From assembly GCA_034190875.2 (NCBI GenBank), contig CM067348.1, positions 37,987,647 through 38,051,646 of the forward strand: DNA of 64,000 bases, given 5' to 3'. Under the pieces are notes generated by a model. The model was not told the origin of the DNA. It saw only the letters and a program-made list of their open reading frames with translations, and did not search any database. Each line of letters begins with the position of its first letter. Positions within the stretch are counted from its first letter, which is position 1. The DNA comes from Urechis unicinctus (Eukaryota; Annelida; Polychaeta; Xenopneusta; Urechidae). A program made the translations under genes and the position numbers. Below are positions 11,879 through 50,487 of this stretch, in pieces.

Positions 11879-14083
11879 TCAGTTGGCGGGAGGGAAAGGT
11901 CAATTTAAAACTAGTCGACGCGGATTATTGTGAGTCCAAGCTCCATTTATGTTATACCTATTCTGTGAAATGCCTGAAGTATTATATATAAGTTGATGAT
12001 CTTGTTCGGGATCTAACTATCTTAGCTAATTAAATGGTAAATGTGATCGAAGCGGTTTACTTTGCCCTTTGATCTGTTGATTTGGAAATGGGAAACCACG
12101 GCCCGGGGAGCGATGGACTAAAGTCTAAAATTACTAACGTCGTTACGACCTGTGGCCATGGTGGTCAGTGGTTGTGCTCTGCAGGGCTGCATCTTCCTGT
12201 TGGCTCAAGGCCCTTGGCAAGGGTTAAGTAAATTCGTCCTTAATCACCTAGAGCTTCCGCTCAGATTATTATTTTCGTTGTTTATGTACATTGAATCATC
12301 TGACCGACAGCCAGCCGCGCACGACGGTAATATAAATATATACCATATATTCAATAAGACGTCGTACACGGCTAACCGACAGCCAGCTATGGGGCCAACT
12401 CCCGACACTGTAATTGTTAATATTTAAAATATTTATTGTAAAATCTTGCTACTATCAACCATCTGATACGAATCGCTGTGCCGACAGTGTCAGTGGCATG
12501 TGTCTATCAACTCCACCATGGACGCTGTACCTTGCCTTGGCAGTGAATATTCAGCAGTTGACGCTATGGGAAAGTTACAACCGCCTGCATTCATCACCAT
12601 TATCATCAACTCATTCTTGACAGCAATGTTACACCCAATGATCCGTGTCATTTGAATTTCACTCCATCCACTACAGTAATCAGTCTATCAATGCATAATG
12701 AGATAAAACTTTCTACTTTTCAGGGAGAAGATGGAGTACGATGATTATGCTTATCAATCTGTCCTTCAAAAAGCCTTTGATGAGGAATACAACAAATTGA
12801 CTGGTACAACAGCCTGTTTGGACACTGCTTATGTTGGCACTGATGGAGATGACCAGCCAGATGTAGAACTACTTCCTTCCTCTATCAACCCTACAGCATC
12901 CCCAGGAGCTGGAGCCAAGCTTCATACGCCGGGGAATGGGGAGGGGTATGTTACCAGTGAAAGAGTTAGCTCACAAATTGACCAATTGATACTTGTTGCT
13001 CTGCCCTCTGGGTATGTAAGTGAAGAAGAGACAAGTTTTTCGCAGGAAGAATTCGACCACGCTTACTGTGATGCTGTACATTATCTGGGTGCTCAGAATC
13101 TCAGGGACCATACCAGCAGCCGTTTATCGTGCAAACTCATCAACATACCAGACAGTATTAAGTTGAAAAATAATGACAGGAGTCGATCTTTATCGTCCGA
13201 GACTCCAGATGAGTGTGTTGTCATCAACAGTGAGAGAGCTTGTGTTCACACTGGACTGAGAGTGGCTGTCTCCAACAAAGATGAGACTAATGGTATACAA
13301 ACAGGAGGTGGCATCGTTGGGGAGAGCGAAACGAACAAGTAAGGCCGCTCTCTACTGCTCCACGATGCCAAGCTTCACTGGGCATTTATATTTTGTGCTT
13401 GTTTGGAATTGATGATTTGTAACGTCTGCTTTTTGTCTGCTTTTTGTGTGTTACCCAGGCAACTGACAAACCATCTCTGCCACCCCAGAAGGTCTACTCG
13501 TCCATTGCAGCCAAGAATTGACCATGGGCCTCAATTTAACTGGTCTACAAGCCGCCAGTCCAAAAATACACATTATAAGTCCAAACAAAAACTAGCACAG
13601 TTTCCTCCACAAAGGAAAGTCTCAGATAATATTGCCCCAGTTCCAAGGATAAAATGGGACAAGTTGAAAAGAACCAGCAAGAAAGAAAGAAAATCTAACA
13701 AGGTCAAAGCACAGAATATTCCTGGGGCATCATTTAAAACAGTCAAAGTATTCAGATTAGCACCTGTCCCTAAGTGTAAAAGAACTGGAACTCTATCTTA
13801 TAAGAATAAGAAGATTGACTCTCAAAAACCCAGAGAAAAGTTGGATGGATCCCAGAAAGATCCCAGTCTTAGTGCCAAGAAAGGACTTAAAAGACTCTCA
13901 GTGCTGAATAAGCTGGAAGAGAAACAAGATGGCCAGGACGATTCCCCGGGGGAGTTGAGCAGAGTTGGACTTTTCTCTGATAAGACTTCTGCCAGAAGAA
14001 TAGTGGGACTTAATGAAAGGCTTCGGGCCAGAGACAGTTGTTGTCACGCAGGGAATGTTTGGAAGCAAATCCATTCAGGATAG
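11830..14083 (+). CDS. Unidentified basic, Lys/Ser-rich protein, two or three exons
   Basis: Two firm exons: 12724-13338 (acceptor CTTTTCAG, donor AA|GTAAGG) and 13459-14083 (acceptor GTGTTACCCAG). Together, from the ATG at 12731, they give 410 residues. A possible first exon 11830-11852 (ATGGCGGCGGGTTGGTTGCT, then AAG, followed by GTGTGT) joins in frame and would make 420 residues. The N-terminal half is acidic (MEYDDYAYQ, FDEEYNKL). The second half is strongly basic, with runs such as RTSKKERKSNKVK and KRTGTLSYKNKK, which suggests a nuclear or nucleic-acid-binding protein. It ends VWKQIHSG. ATTAAA about 85 bp after the stop is a likely poly(A) signal. No known domain was recognised. It is convergent with the FUNDC1-like gene. 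Confidence 0.7.
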
Positions 14084-14408
14084 CATCAGATAGATGTTCA
14101 CACTATTATATCTATTTATATAATTGTATGAATTGTACAGAGCAATGTGCATCAAATGCTATCACTATTAAATGACTTGTCAATATTAGTTAGTGTTTAA
14201 ATTGTTGTCATCCCATTGGAATTGGGGACAGAAGATGCTTCAATTATGTAGGCAATAAGCATGCCAATTTGTTTTGTGCAAGTTATGTCGAAGCATCGGC
14301 ATTTTACTGTTGAAATGATGAAAAGCTAAATCAGGGATGCCAATTTTCCGCGGATTTCGTGGCCGCCAGGACCATTTTTGAAATCAATGCAAATCCGAGG
14401 AGAAAAAT

Positions 14409-14432
14409 TGGTGGGGGGGGGGGGGGGGGGGG
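14409..14432. repeat. Poly-G tract between two convergent genes
   Basis: A G homopolymer of roughly 20 nt lies between the 3' end of the plus-strand gene and the minus-strand FUNDC1-like gene, probably inside or just beyond the latter's 3' UTR (AATAAA on the minus strand at 14559-14564). Confidence 0.8.
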
Positions 14433-15146
14433 CTTTCCTTTTTCGTGAGATCCCCCTGCAAATTTTCCTCTTTTTTTTTTTACAAAAACCTGTTGGCATC
14501 CCTGTAAATGTATCCTGCATTGTGTTGTAAACAGTCAAACAACAGACCATCATCCACATTTATTTAGTAGCAGGTCCAGATTATGTCCTTAGCATTACAT
14601 TCATGCACTAAGACTGCAGTACAACAGAAATGATTCGGCCAGTCACGATTACCACATAAATGAAAAAAAAAAAGCAAAGCATGCAAGTGTCCAAGGCAAT
14701 ACGAACAAAATACCAGCAGAACTGCTCCACGAATATGCAAATTCAAGCAAGTAGCCCAGTTTCACACATTTCCATAACCATTTTGAACTAATGATAGTTC
14801 TCATACTTCATTATAATCATCTGAGACATCTCATTCCCACTCTTTGTTAAAGGAATATTGAATTATTAATCATTCCATCTGCTGAGTTGTAAAGAGACCT
14901 GGAATATAATTCTTACAGAGGTTTGGATACATATCTAACAATGAAGCCATAATCCGGATTAAACACATTTCTTATACATGAAATACTCTGTCCAGACATC
15001 TTGTAAGCAGCAGAAAATAACAAAAACATACAACTTAGACGATTCATCTACAAAAGGATCTCAGATTTGAACACATGCATCAGTCACAAAACTAATAAAT
15101 ACTGGTGGACATGACTTCATTGATGAGATGACATGCTACAGATGTG

Positions 15147-16586
15147 TTAAGAGGCTAATCCAAGCAGGAAGCCCCCAGCAAAGCCACCAGCTAAAAACAT
15201 GTTTTCTGCCACAAAACCACGCACCTACATAACACAGTCACAAAATGCCCAGTATGTAATACAGTGTTAATTTATGGCAAGCCAAAGTTTGAACAATTGC
15301 TTAACAATCTCCCCAATGAAACAAAGATGAGACAATTGTCAACTAAATTGCGACGAAATATTGAACAATACAATAATATGTAATCAAAAGTGCAGTTTAA
15401 CAATATGTGGTGCGTAAATGATGTTAAAAGGTAGCTCAAACTGATTCTCACCTCAGCAATCACTCGAGGTGCGATCCTATCAGCGTCATGTTCAATTTTC
15501 CTGCGAGCTTTTGACATATTTTTTTCCAGCTTCCCCCAGTTTATCGTGATGTAGCCTTGGTGGTTAGCAACCTGGAACCCAATGCACAATCAGATGAACC
15601 AATCACAATCAGATGAACCAATCACGAGCGATGAAGCACACTCTTGCAACACTTCACCAGAACTCCTGTCACCGATTGCCAAATCTACACCAAAGACAAC
15701 TTTTTGATACGTCATACCTGTACAAAATCAAGAGCACGAGTTATAGGTTGCCATCAAAGATCACCTGCATGATCAGCAAACTCCCTCCTAAAGCCAGAGC
15801 CGCCGCTTTTCCCACTTTACCACAAAGGTAACCTGATAACCTGCAAACATCACACATTGTCATATAACACCTAGATAATGTTCATCAAGAATTAAGCGGC
15901 AGGTATGATCACATCTGTCTCCTTGCTGATACTTGTTTTGGAGATAAACTACAATTGGTGAAGGAATGTTCTCCGATGATGTGGCCCCAGTGTAATGAGA
16001 TTGTTCTGTTGTGAATCGAACATTCACAGAAGCTCTTATATTCTCAAAGGTTTGTAAATATTAAGTGAACTGATAACTAAGTGAACACTCAGTGTGATTG
16101 ACATGTCTTAGCAGATAAGAGATAAGAGGCAGGTAATGGGAGACTAGCCTCCTAACATATGTGTTTAGAAAGATGATACAGTCCAGGTAAGTTTCGACCA
16201 TATCACAAAAAAATAGCTTTTCCTTCTAGCTTATCAAAGTTAACCTAGAGAGGAGAGCATACATGAAGCATGGCTTCCATCACCACACGTGAGGTAATTG
16301 AACGGACGACAGAGAACCTGATACAGACCACCCAGAAGCTCCTCCCACAGCCATCTGCTTAGCAACCGATCCCTTGGAGACATCCTTCACCATGCTCCGA
16401 ATCCAGTTCGCATTAGCAACATCAAGCACCTCAAACTCTTCTTCTGTCTCTTCTGTTACACATAGAGGCGGTCATTCAGCAGCGTACTAAATAGGCGTTA
16501 ATGAACTCATGGAACAACCAAGTTCTCTATTAGCTTTATTGTAAAATAAGTGTCTGAAGCTTACCTTGGTCTTGTGAACGAGGCAT
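15147..16586 (-). CDS. FUNDC1: FUN14 domain-containing mitophagy receptor
   Basis: Five exons, phase-consistent: 16565-16586 (ATG), 16332-16452, 15765-15840, 15452-15571 and 15147-15224 (stop TAA). They give 138 residues, against 155 in human FUNDC1. FUNDC1 sits in the outer mitochondrial membrane and recruits LC3 in hypoxia-induced mitophagy. The N-terminal tail EEFEVL (F14-L17) fits an LC3-interacting motif with Phe where human has Tyr. The FUN14 membrane region follows (MAVGGASGLSGYLCGKVGKA), then a charged linker (WGKLEKNMSKARRKIE), a second helix and the characteristic end GGFAGGFLLGLAS. FUNDC1 versus FUNDC2 cannot be separated with certainty in an invertebrate. The minus-strand poly(A) signal is at 14559-14564. 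It is divergent from KDM6A, about 3.6 kb away. Confidence 0.93.
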
Positions 16587-17069
16587 TGTCCGTATGAAAT
16601 CACCTTAACGGCAAGGAATTAATGACATGGAAGCTTCCAACAAATAATGTGAGATTCCTTGGACGCAGCACTATCTGTACCTGCAAGACAAAGTCTTATA
16701 TTCTACATATTGTAAACATACATGTGGGTGAAGGGATGAGGGTTAAGATGGAAGAGTTAAAGAAAAGGGATTGGAGGTGCAAGGGGTCGGGGGATGAGAC
16801 AGGCTGGGAAGGGTGCCGGGATGAGCAGGGATGTGATTGCCCTGGCAGCTGAAGGGCTGAAATAATTTCGGCGAGGGGTTTGGGGCCGCTCAAGGCCCCC
16901 AATGGGGGTCAAAGGGGGCGAAGCAAAGCAAAACGGGAGCCATCGGATCTGCGGAAATCCGCGAATCCACGGACAAATCACATCCCTGGATGAGGCTTGG
17001 GACAGGAGAGGCAAAGACATTACAAGGCGTGTCAGGATGCGAGGGGTGTAGGGATAAGCTTTTTGAGCG

Positions 17070-18077
17070 ACGCTAGACCTACAGTAGGCCTCTATGTCTG
17101 CAGTAGAGGCCAACCTCATGCCAGGCCAAATGTGGTGGACTGGTCAATCATGAAATATTTCTTCGATCTACCTTTTATTCATTTGAAAAAGCCATACGGA
17201 TGTCATTCCGTTGTATATCCATGGAAAACAAATTCGAAGTGGAAAATCGTCCACAAATGTGTCTGCTCAAGTCTATGTGAAAACGAAAGCAATTTTGTCA
17301 TAACGTACTATTTTATCCGAAACAAAAATGGCGATAAAAGGAGCAACGTTAATGTTTAAGATATGTTTTTGATTCATTTGTACATATATTGAAGACAATC
17401 TGAATTTTTCAGTGAGCACCGTAAGATGTTTAAGAATAACCAGATATGGTTCACCTTTGTATTTGTTTAACTATGAAAGGCAGTGAGATTTATCTTTGAT
17501 TATCAACCACATTTTGACTAGGCCAAACGCCAGACCTAACAGGTAGTACTAGTAGTTAGGTCTGGGTTGACAACCAAAGATTGATCTCACTGACTTTCAT
17601 AGTTAAACAAATACAAAGATGAACCATATCTGGTTATTCTTAAACATCTTACGGTGCTCACTGAAATATCCAGATCGTCATCAATCTACATTTTATGCAC
17701 AAATTAATCAAAAACATATCGCAAACATTAACGCTGCTCCTTTTATTGCCATTTTTGTCTCGGATAACAAAGTACGTTATGACGAAATTGCTTCATTTTC
17801 ACATAGACTTGAGCAGACGCATTTGTGGATGATATTCCGCTTTGAATTTGTTTTCCACTGATATTTACAAGTGCTATGTATTACAGCTTTCCTACAACTT
17901 CAGCGAACAAGGTAATCAACAATTGAATCGAACACAATGACATCCGTATGGCTATTTCAAATAGATAAAAAGTAGGTCGAAGAAATATTTTCATGATTGA
18001 CCAGTCCACCACATTTGGCTTGGCATGAGGTAGGCCTCTACTGCAGACATAGAGGCCTACTGTAGGTCTAGAGCAAC
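17070..18077. mobile_element. One-kb foldback palindrome (inverted-repeat element)
   Basis: The left arm (17070 to about 17515) and right arm (about 17565 to 18077) are inverted copies with a short centre near 17540. Shared strings from outside in: CTAGACCTACAGTAGGCCTC, ATGTCTGCAGTAGAGGCC, AAATGTGGTGGACTGGTCAA, CCATACGGATGTCATT, ATAACGTACT, GAGCACCGTAAGATGTTTAA and GAACCATATCTGGTTATTC. One arm carries a gap relative to the other around the CATACGGATGTCATT block. It has no coding capacity. The CTACTGTAGGTCTA module is shared with the interior of the 5.8-7.1 kb element. It lies between the divergent FUNDC1 and KDM6A genes. Confidence 0.8.
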
Positions 18078-18213
18078 GCATGACATATGTTCACTAGCAC
18101 TTGATATATGTTGTTTTCTAGATGATAAAACCAGCAACGCATTCCAAAAATCATCTGACAAATTTGCCCACAATCAAGGTTGAAGGAATGACGGCACGTA
18201 ACGAGTCAGGACC

Positions 18214-18831
18214 TAGGCAAAGAAACTTCGCCTCTGACAGCACCGCGTTATTTACAACTATAGAGGCGAAGCGCTGCCTGCGAAATTTCGGAGCTTCCGA
18301 AGCCAGAATACCTTATTAACTCGCTAAAAACTTACCAAAGCCCTCCAAGCAAAACAATTTGTGACAAAATGCAAGATTATATCACAAAATGACACGAGGA
18401 CTGTTTCTATTACTACAGTTTTGTCTAATTGTTCTGTTTGAGCACTAAAATACGGCAGATCATGAAACATTGTTCAAAAACTCGACATGGCCGACTCCCA
18501 CAATGCAACATAATTGCGTTATATTCTCGTTAATACGCTATGATATCGCTTATGTTTTCGATTCGCGCGGTAGCCATGTTGGACAAAAATTTTAAAATTG
18601 TGTTGGATATCGTCGATTCTGTGGATTAAGGAGTATGACTGTTGTTGCACTCTAGGTAGGATTGATGGTAAGACATTTATGGATATGAAAATCTATGTTT
18701 TTTAAACTGTCCCTTGTCTGCATTGCGAGAAGGAGCAAATTTGCTTATAACGCTCAATTTCTGCCATACGGACCCTCGCCCCTAAGGTGGCATCAGATCA
18801 TCAAAACACCAGGGGCGAGTTGCCTTGCCTA
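18214..18831. mobile_element. hAT-like MITE with TAGGCAA ends
   Basis: The ends read TAGGCAAAGAAACTTCGCC and, on the other strand, TAGGCAAGGCAACTCGCCCC. The same 9 bp, GTCAGGACC, flank the element at 18205-18213 and 18832-18840. No coding capacity. A 124-bp relative with the same ends lies in KDM6A intron 5 (31969-32092). Confidence 0.75.
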
Positions 18832-20070
18832 GTCAGGACCTTAATATAATTATGAAATGGGACGTCCGCGCACGGTTACCACAGACATCTACTCAGCAGA
18901 AGATATCGTTAGATTTAGACAAGTTACCTCGCCACTGATGGCTGTTGATGACCTGATACCACTACGACATTGACAAAAAAATTCGATGGTAATGAACAGA
19001 GCGGACGCTGTGGGAGCTGAAGTTTCTTTGACGTTACTTTGACATAATCATGAGCGATAATACCATGCGAGGTTATAATAAGATGAAATATACCTGTAAT
19101 TCATGAAATGATATACAGAATATCAGATGTTAAGAACACTAAGATTTCGTTAATATTAAATCCATGGCCCAGGTTTGGATATTTTATTCCCTTATTATTA
19201 TTTATTATATATTAAATTAACTGCTTCAAACGTCCTCCAAAGGCTCCCACAGAGATTGTCATTCATTATTCCCATCGAATCGCTTCTATAACATGACTCA
19301 TGAGTGGGGTACAAGGATATATCCGTGTCTGACCAAAGATAATTGTTTCGCGGCCTGATTGACAATCAGGCAAATAACTTCAGTATTAAATACATCTTAT
19401 ATTGAATGTAATTAAGTATGCATTTTGTTCACTTGTTCACTCGATACATTTTCTCACTTAAGTAACCTTTGGATTAGGGTGGTGTGTATTTTTATGACGT
19501 ACCAGGTGCAATATACAGCCACTGAAGATCTAAAATTGCAAGACGTACATTGAAATAGTGGGACGATGGCTTTTAGTTACGTCTTTTTGTGTAAGTATAA
19601 TACCCAGGCCCTGAGTCAGTGTGAGCTGACTCACAAAAAATAAACGTAAATTAATGTTTAACTGAATGCAACAAGTTTAATAATCCAACAGTGAATAATG
19701 TAAATTGGTCAACCATGTTAGAGAATTTTTCTACTTATCATTCACCATGACACAACATACAATATATTCTTCGGTTGTCTCAGATGTTGATGTCAAGTTA
19801 GCGTATATTTTATTTTTCGCTTGTGCGCAGAAGTGTATAATTACTGACGACTTCGAAAATATCAGTAAGGGGTTTCGCGGTTGATGAAATCCACTTCAAA
19901 TATGATTATCGATAGTCTGACATGAATTGTTACTTTAGTTTTGTTAATTTTTGTTAATGAACTAATCTAGTTTTTATAAAAGTGTGCGTTGATCATCTAG
20001 AAAACTATTGAATAATATCAAATCCCCAAATCCTGACTCTTCATGGAACCTCGCTATGTATTGAGTTCTC

Positions 20071-20080
20071 TGATTGGTCA
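20071..20080. promoter_or_regulatory. Inverted CCAAT box upstream of KDM6A
   Basis: TGATTGGTCA, an NF-Y type inverted CCAAT element, sits about 150 bp before the KDM6A start codon. No TATA box is evident. Weak evidence alone, but the distance suits a proximal promoter. Confidence 0.3.
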
Positions 20081-20225
20081 GTGTTTTCCACGTTTGGAGC
20101 GTGTTTAGGGAAATCGTTTGCATGTCTGGATAACTAGTTGTTTTACTGATAAAACATGATAATTTGAAGTTTGTTAATTATATCTAATGTTGGTTTCTTA
20201 ATTGCATCGTACCCTACCGAAAAAC

Positions 20226-46966
<26,741 letters not shown>

Positions 46967-47076
46967 CTGCAGCCTCCCTGTGGCATCTCCTCATCCTCAT
47001 CACTAGTCAGCCTCCGTAACCTAAGGCAGGACAGGCACCCACTCCTTGCCGCCTTCCATCACAAATATCGCTCATA

Positions 47077-47270
47077 GGCTCAGGTTGTACCGGCCTGCCT
47101 TCTCATAGGCTCAGGTTGTACCGGCCTGCCTTCTCATAGGCTCAGGATTGTACCAGCCTGCCTTCTCATAGGCTCAGGTTGTACTGGCCAGCCTTCTCAT
47201 AGGCTCAGGTTGTACCGGCCTGCCTTCTCATAGGCTCAGGTTGTACCGGCCTGCCTTCTCACATTGTCAC
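47077..47270. repeat. Minisatellite, 33-bp unit, in the KDM6A 3' UTR
   Basis: Six copies of CTCATAGGCTCAGGTTGTAC plus CGGCCTGCCTTCT, about 110 bp after the stop codon, so probably transcribed. Confidence 0.93.
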
Positions 47271-47627
47271 AATAAGCCAGCCATTACTCGGTGGACCACG
47301 CCCACTCGCCCCCATCCAACCAGACGAGGTGTGGGGGCAATATATCCACGTCTATGCAATTGAGTCTGCTTGACTGTCTGTAGGCCATTTATGCCTTGTC
47401 TTCACACGCTCCATGTTAAACAGCATCAGGGAGAAATCATATTTAACTTATACGTTGATATCTCTACATGTAATATAGGAAGACTTATCAAGATCAGGTC
47501 TATCTATTGTAATTGTGATAAAACAGCCATTATGGAGAAACTGCTTTAGTAGATGGAGAGTTAGTTGATGTGGCCAACTTGTAACTGCTAAAACATAATC
47601 TTATTTATTGCAAAGACCCATATATAT

Positions 47628-47631
47628 ATCA

Positions 47632-47685
<54 letters not shown>

Positions 47686-47715
47686 ATATATACAAACATA
47701 TATATATATATGTTT
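47628..47715. repeat. TA-rich microsatellite
   Basis: Interrupted (TA)n with TGTATA variants. Confidence 0.9.
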
Positions 47716-50487
47716 GTGTATTTATGTTTGTATATATGTATACATTCATATATATATATGGAGGTAATTGTTTATATTGGTTATTTAATTGAAACAGAAC
47801 TGCCTCATTAACTGGCTTCATAATCCGGAAATTAGGCAGCATTGATGGGCATACATTATGCATTGGCTCAGAACACTCAGTTGTGCTATGGTTAGTTGTT
47901 TTCATACCAAGTATGGTTATAAATTATGTAGACAAGTGTAAGGGGCAAATATGGCTGCTGTATGGTAAGTGTGTGTACAAGAATTTGTGAACTCAACTGG
48001 CAAGGAAATATATATATTAGGTAAATATTTTCGATAACTTTTTTTTACAATTTGTTTACTGTATAATGAAGCTTGCCTATTGGGGTGCTGTGTCCAGAAG
48101 GCATCCAAGCGGGGTGGGGTTATGGGGCGTTGACTCAAGGTCACCCACTGTTCTGTCTGATGCTTGTGTTGTTTGTTGCCAATGTCCTCTATGTCTCTGT
48201 ATGTGTCAGGTTAATGTTAGCCCAAGTCATGTTTTTGCAATAATAAATGAATTTTTGGTTCTCTTATCTTTGTCTTGTGTTTCTTGTATTGATGTACGTG
48301 ACCTTCATAACTTCCCCAAGCAGACTCCAGCTCATTCACAACAACCAATGGATAACTTTTCAGCCCTGCTCTTAAGCAAAGATTATAATATATCGTAGGT
48401 CTGGTATCTGTCAGTCTATTCGTAAAACTTGATGGCACTTTTTGTCATGATGCAAGGTAGCAAACTCCAAATCTTACATGGACCTCTTAATTCAATATCG
48501 CATTGCAAACTAAAGATCGTCGTTGTCCAACTCTTTATTAATTAACGACTATCATAAGTATGTCGTGGTTGATGAGCACCCATAGGGGAATATCGACTTT
48601 TGATTCTTAACATTCAGTAATTTCTTTCCAGCCAAATTATAAAGTCTGGTTGGACCGTGGATTAGACAGATTATGATTGAACTTGACTATCATTCTTTGA
48701 ATATTCTACATTTGAGAAGCACAAACATCAAGTGGCTTGTAGAGAGTTACACATACACCTAGCATTTGTTGACATAGAATACCTGCTGAGATATAGTACA
48801 AGTGCGGTTATCAGTAACTTAGTCCTTATATAAAAGGTCACATCCACACGCAAGGATTGGGTGAATCTGGTACATTGTTGATCGCACCTTAATCTTTTTA
48901 AGCACGCTGACAACTCAAACTCAACAGTAACCCGTCTCGTGCCGTTGGCTCTATGCCAACCTACCATCAGCTCACCACCCAGGCCATCATAGAACAATGT
49001 TATGAAGAAGATAATGGCAAATCTCCTTATAAAGATACCTAGTAGCTCCATACCTCTTCCGCACCTCGAATATTGATTGTTCTTTGCTAATTAACATTTC
49101 CAACCCCTCCCCAAAAAAAGGTAATTGTGACAAATTATGGTGCATTGTAGGAATAGAAATTGGTAAACCTCGAATAAGATTGTGACATCGCATGTCAATT
49201 TATCTAGGCCTTGTTCAGGCCACCACATCAAGCAGGCTTCCCTTTAGTGGTTAAATTTCTAGGTCAATATGACAATTTTGAATGCTCTTTGAGCACTTAG
49301 AATACCATTTAATTTGGTGTATAGTTAATCTGCTTTTTTGACATAAATGGATTTAATATTGCCAATAACAATATTTAAGAGACATTCATTCTCCAACGGT
49401 TCAGTACAAGCACGAGAATTTGATCAGTTACTCATAAAGAACTCAAGAGGACAACTAGCAAACCAAAACCATTACCGATCGGGTTGGCCAACCTGCTTTG
49501 TGATGAACTGTGGCTCGAAAAAGCTATGATAAGCTACATATTAGCAGAGGTTTAACCAACTCAATGATGGCAAAATATCAGAGATAATCATAAAGGATTC
49601 TACATCAGATACAAAGCTACTACGTCAAAACTGAACACCAAAAACATAAATAAAACTTAATTTATTGAACTGCAGTTTGGAGATGGGAATACATGCGGAT
49701 TAATTTGCCAAACCTAAAATTCCACATGCACACAATGGCACACGGACGGCACCACTGATTCAACAGTGAATCCATACTTGAACTGGGAAGCAATGATGAT
49801 TCTAGCATGAGGGCATTATATATTACTAGCTCATTCTTTAACCATGATGGTGGTTGATTGGACTAGAGTGTCTGTCAGCTAGCGATAGGTCAATGAAATC
49901 TCCTAGAGGGCAGGTATTACTGAAACAGAAAAAAGAACAGCTTTTTATATTAAAAAAACAAAAAACCCACCAAATATTGAGATTAATTTCGGCTCCAAGC
50001 ACCAGCTGCTATACAGCACACATTGCTCAGGGTTGTTCCCATTTAATTCATCAATCTGTTTTCATCCTCAAGCACTGATTTATTGGGATAACACACACCC
50101 ACTGCACATTGCCAGCTTGCTATAAGCTTGTGACAGCAGGATTGTGATTACATGTCGACTTCGATTCAGGCAGCTGACAGTCAACGGAGAGACTGTGCTG
50201 AGAACGGGAAGTCTAGTAGTGTGCAGCCGATCGGGGCAAACATGACAACACTTAGTGGCCATGCTGATAATACCTTCGGCTAAAACATCCAACTTTTCCC
50301 AGTACGGTCACAATGAGACTAACTCACGACAAAATATGACACCAAGACTCCAAATCAACCCAGATATTGGCTGCCCTACACTCAGCAGCTATGGAGGTCG
50401 TAAGCTGTCAAGTTTAATGAGACCATAATCAGGAGTATGTGTGAACGGCTTCTTCCAACAAGAGATGTGCTTCATGACACAGCTTAC

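Larger units (their letters stand above)
46967..50060. other. KDM6A 3' UTR and intergenic sequence
   Basis: After the stop at 46966 comes the 3' UTR with a 33-bp minisatellite (47077-47270) and, further on, a TA-rich microsatellite (47628-47715). The first clear AATAAA on the plus strand is at 48242-48247. From there to the TPT1 poly(A) signal (minus strand, 50079-50084) I see only AT-rich sequence and no convincing exon. Confidence 0.5.

Noticed and set aside
18572..18583. GCCATGTTGGA, a YY1-like site, as a KDM6A promoter
   Set aside because: It lies inside the 18214-18831 hAT-like element and 1.6 kb from the start codon.
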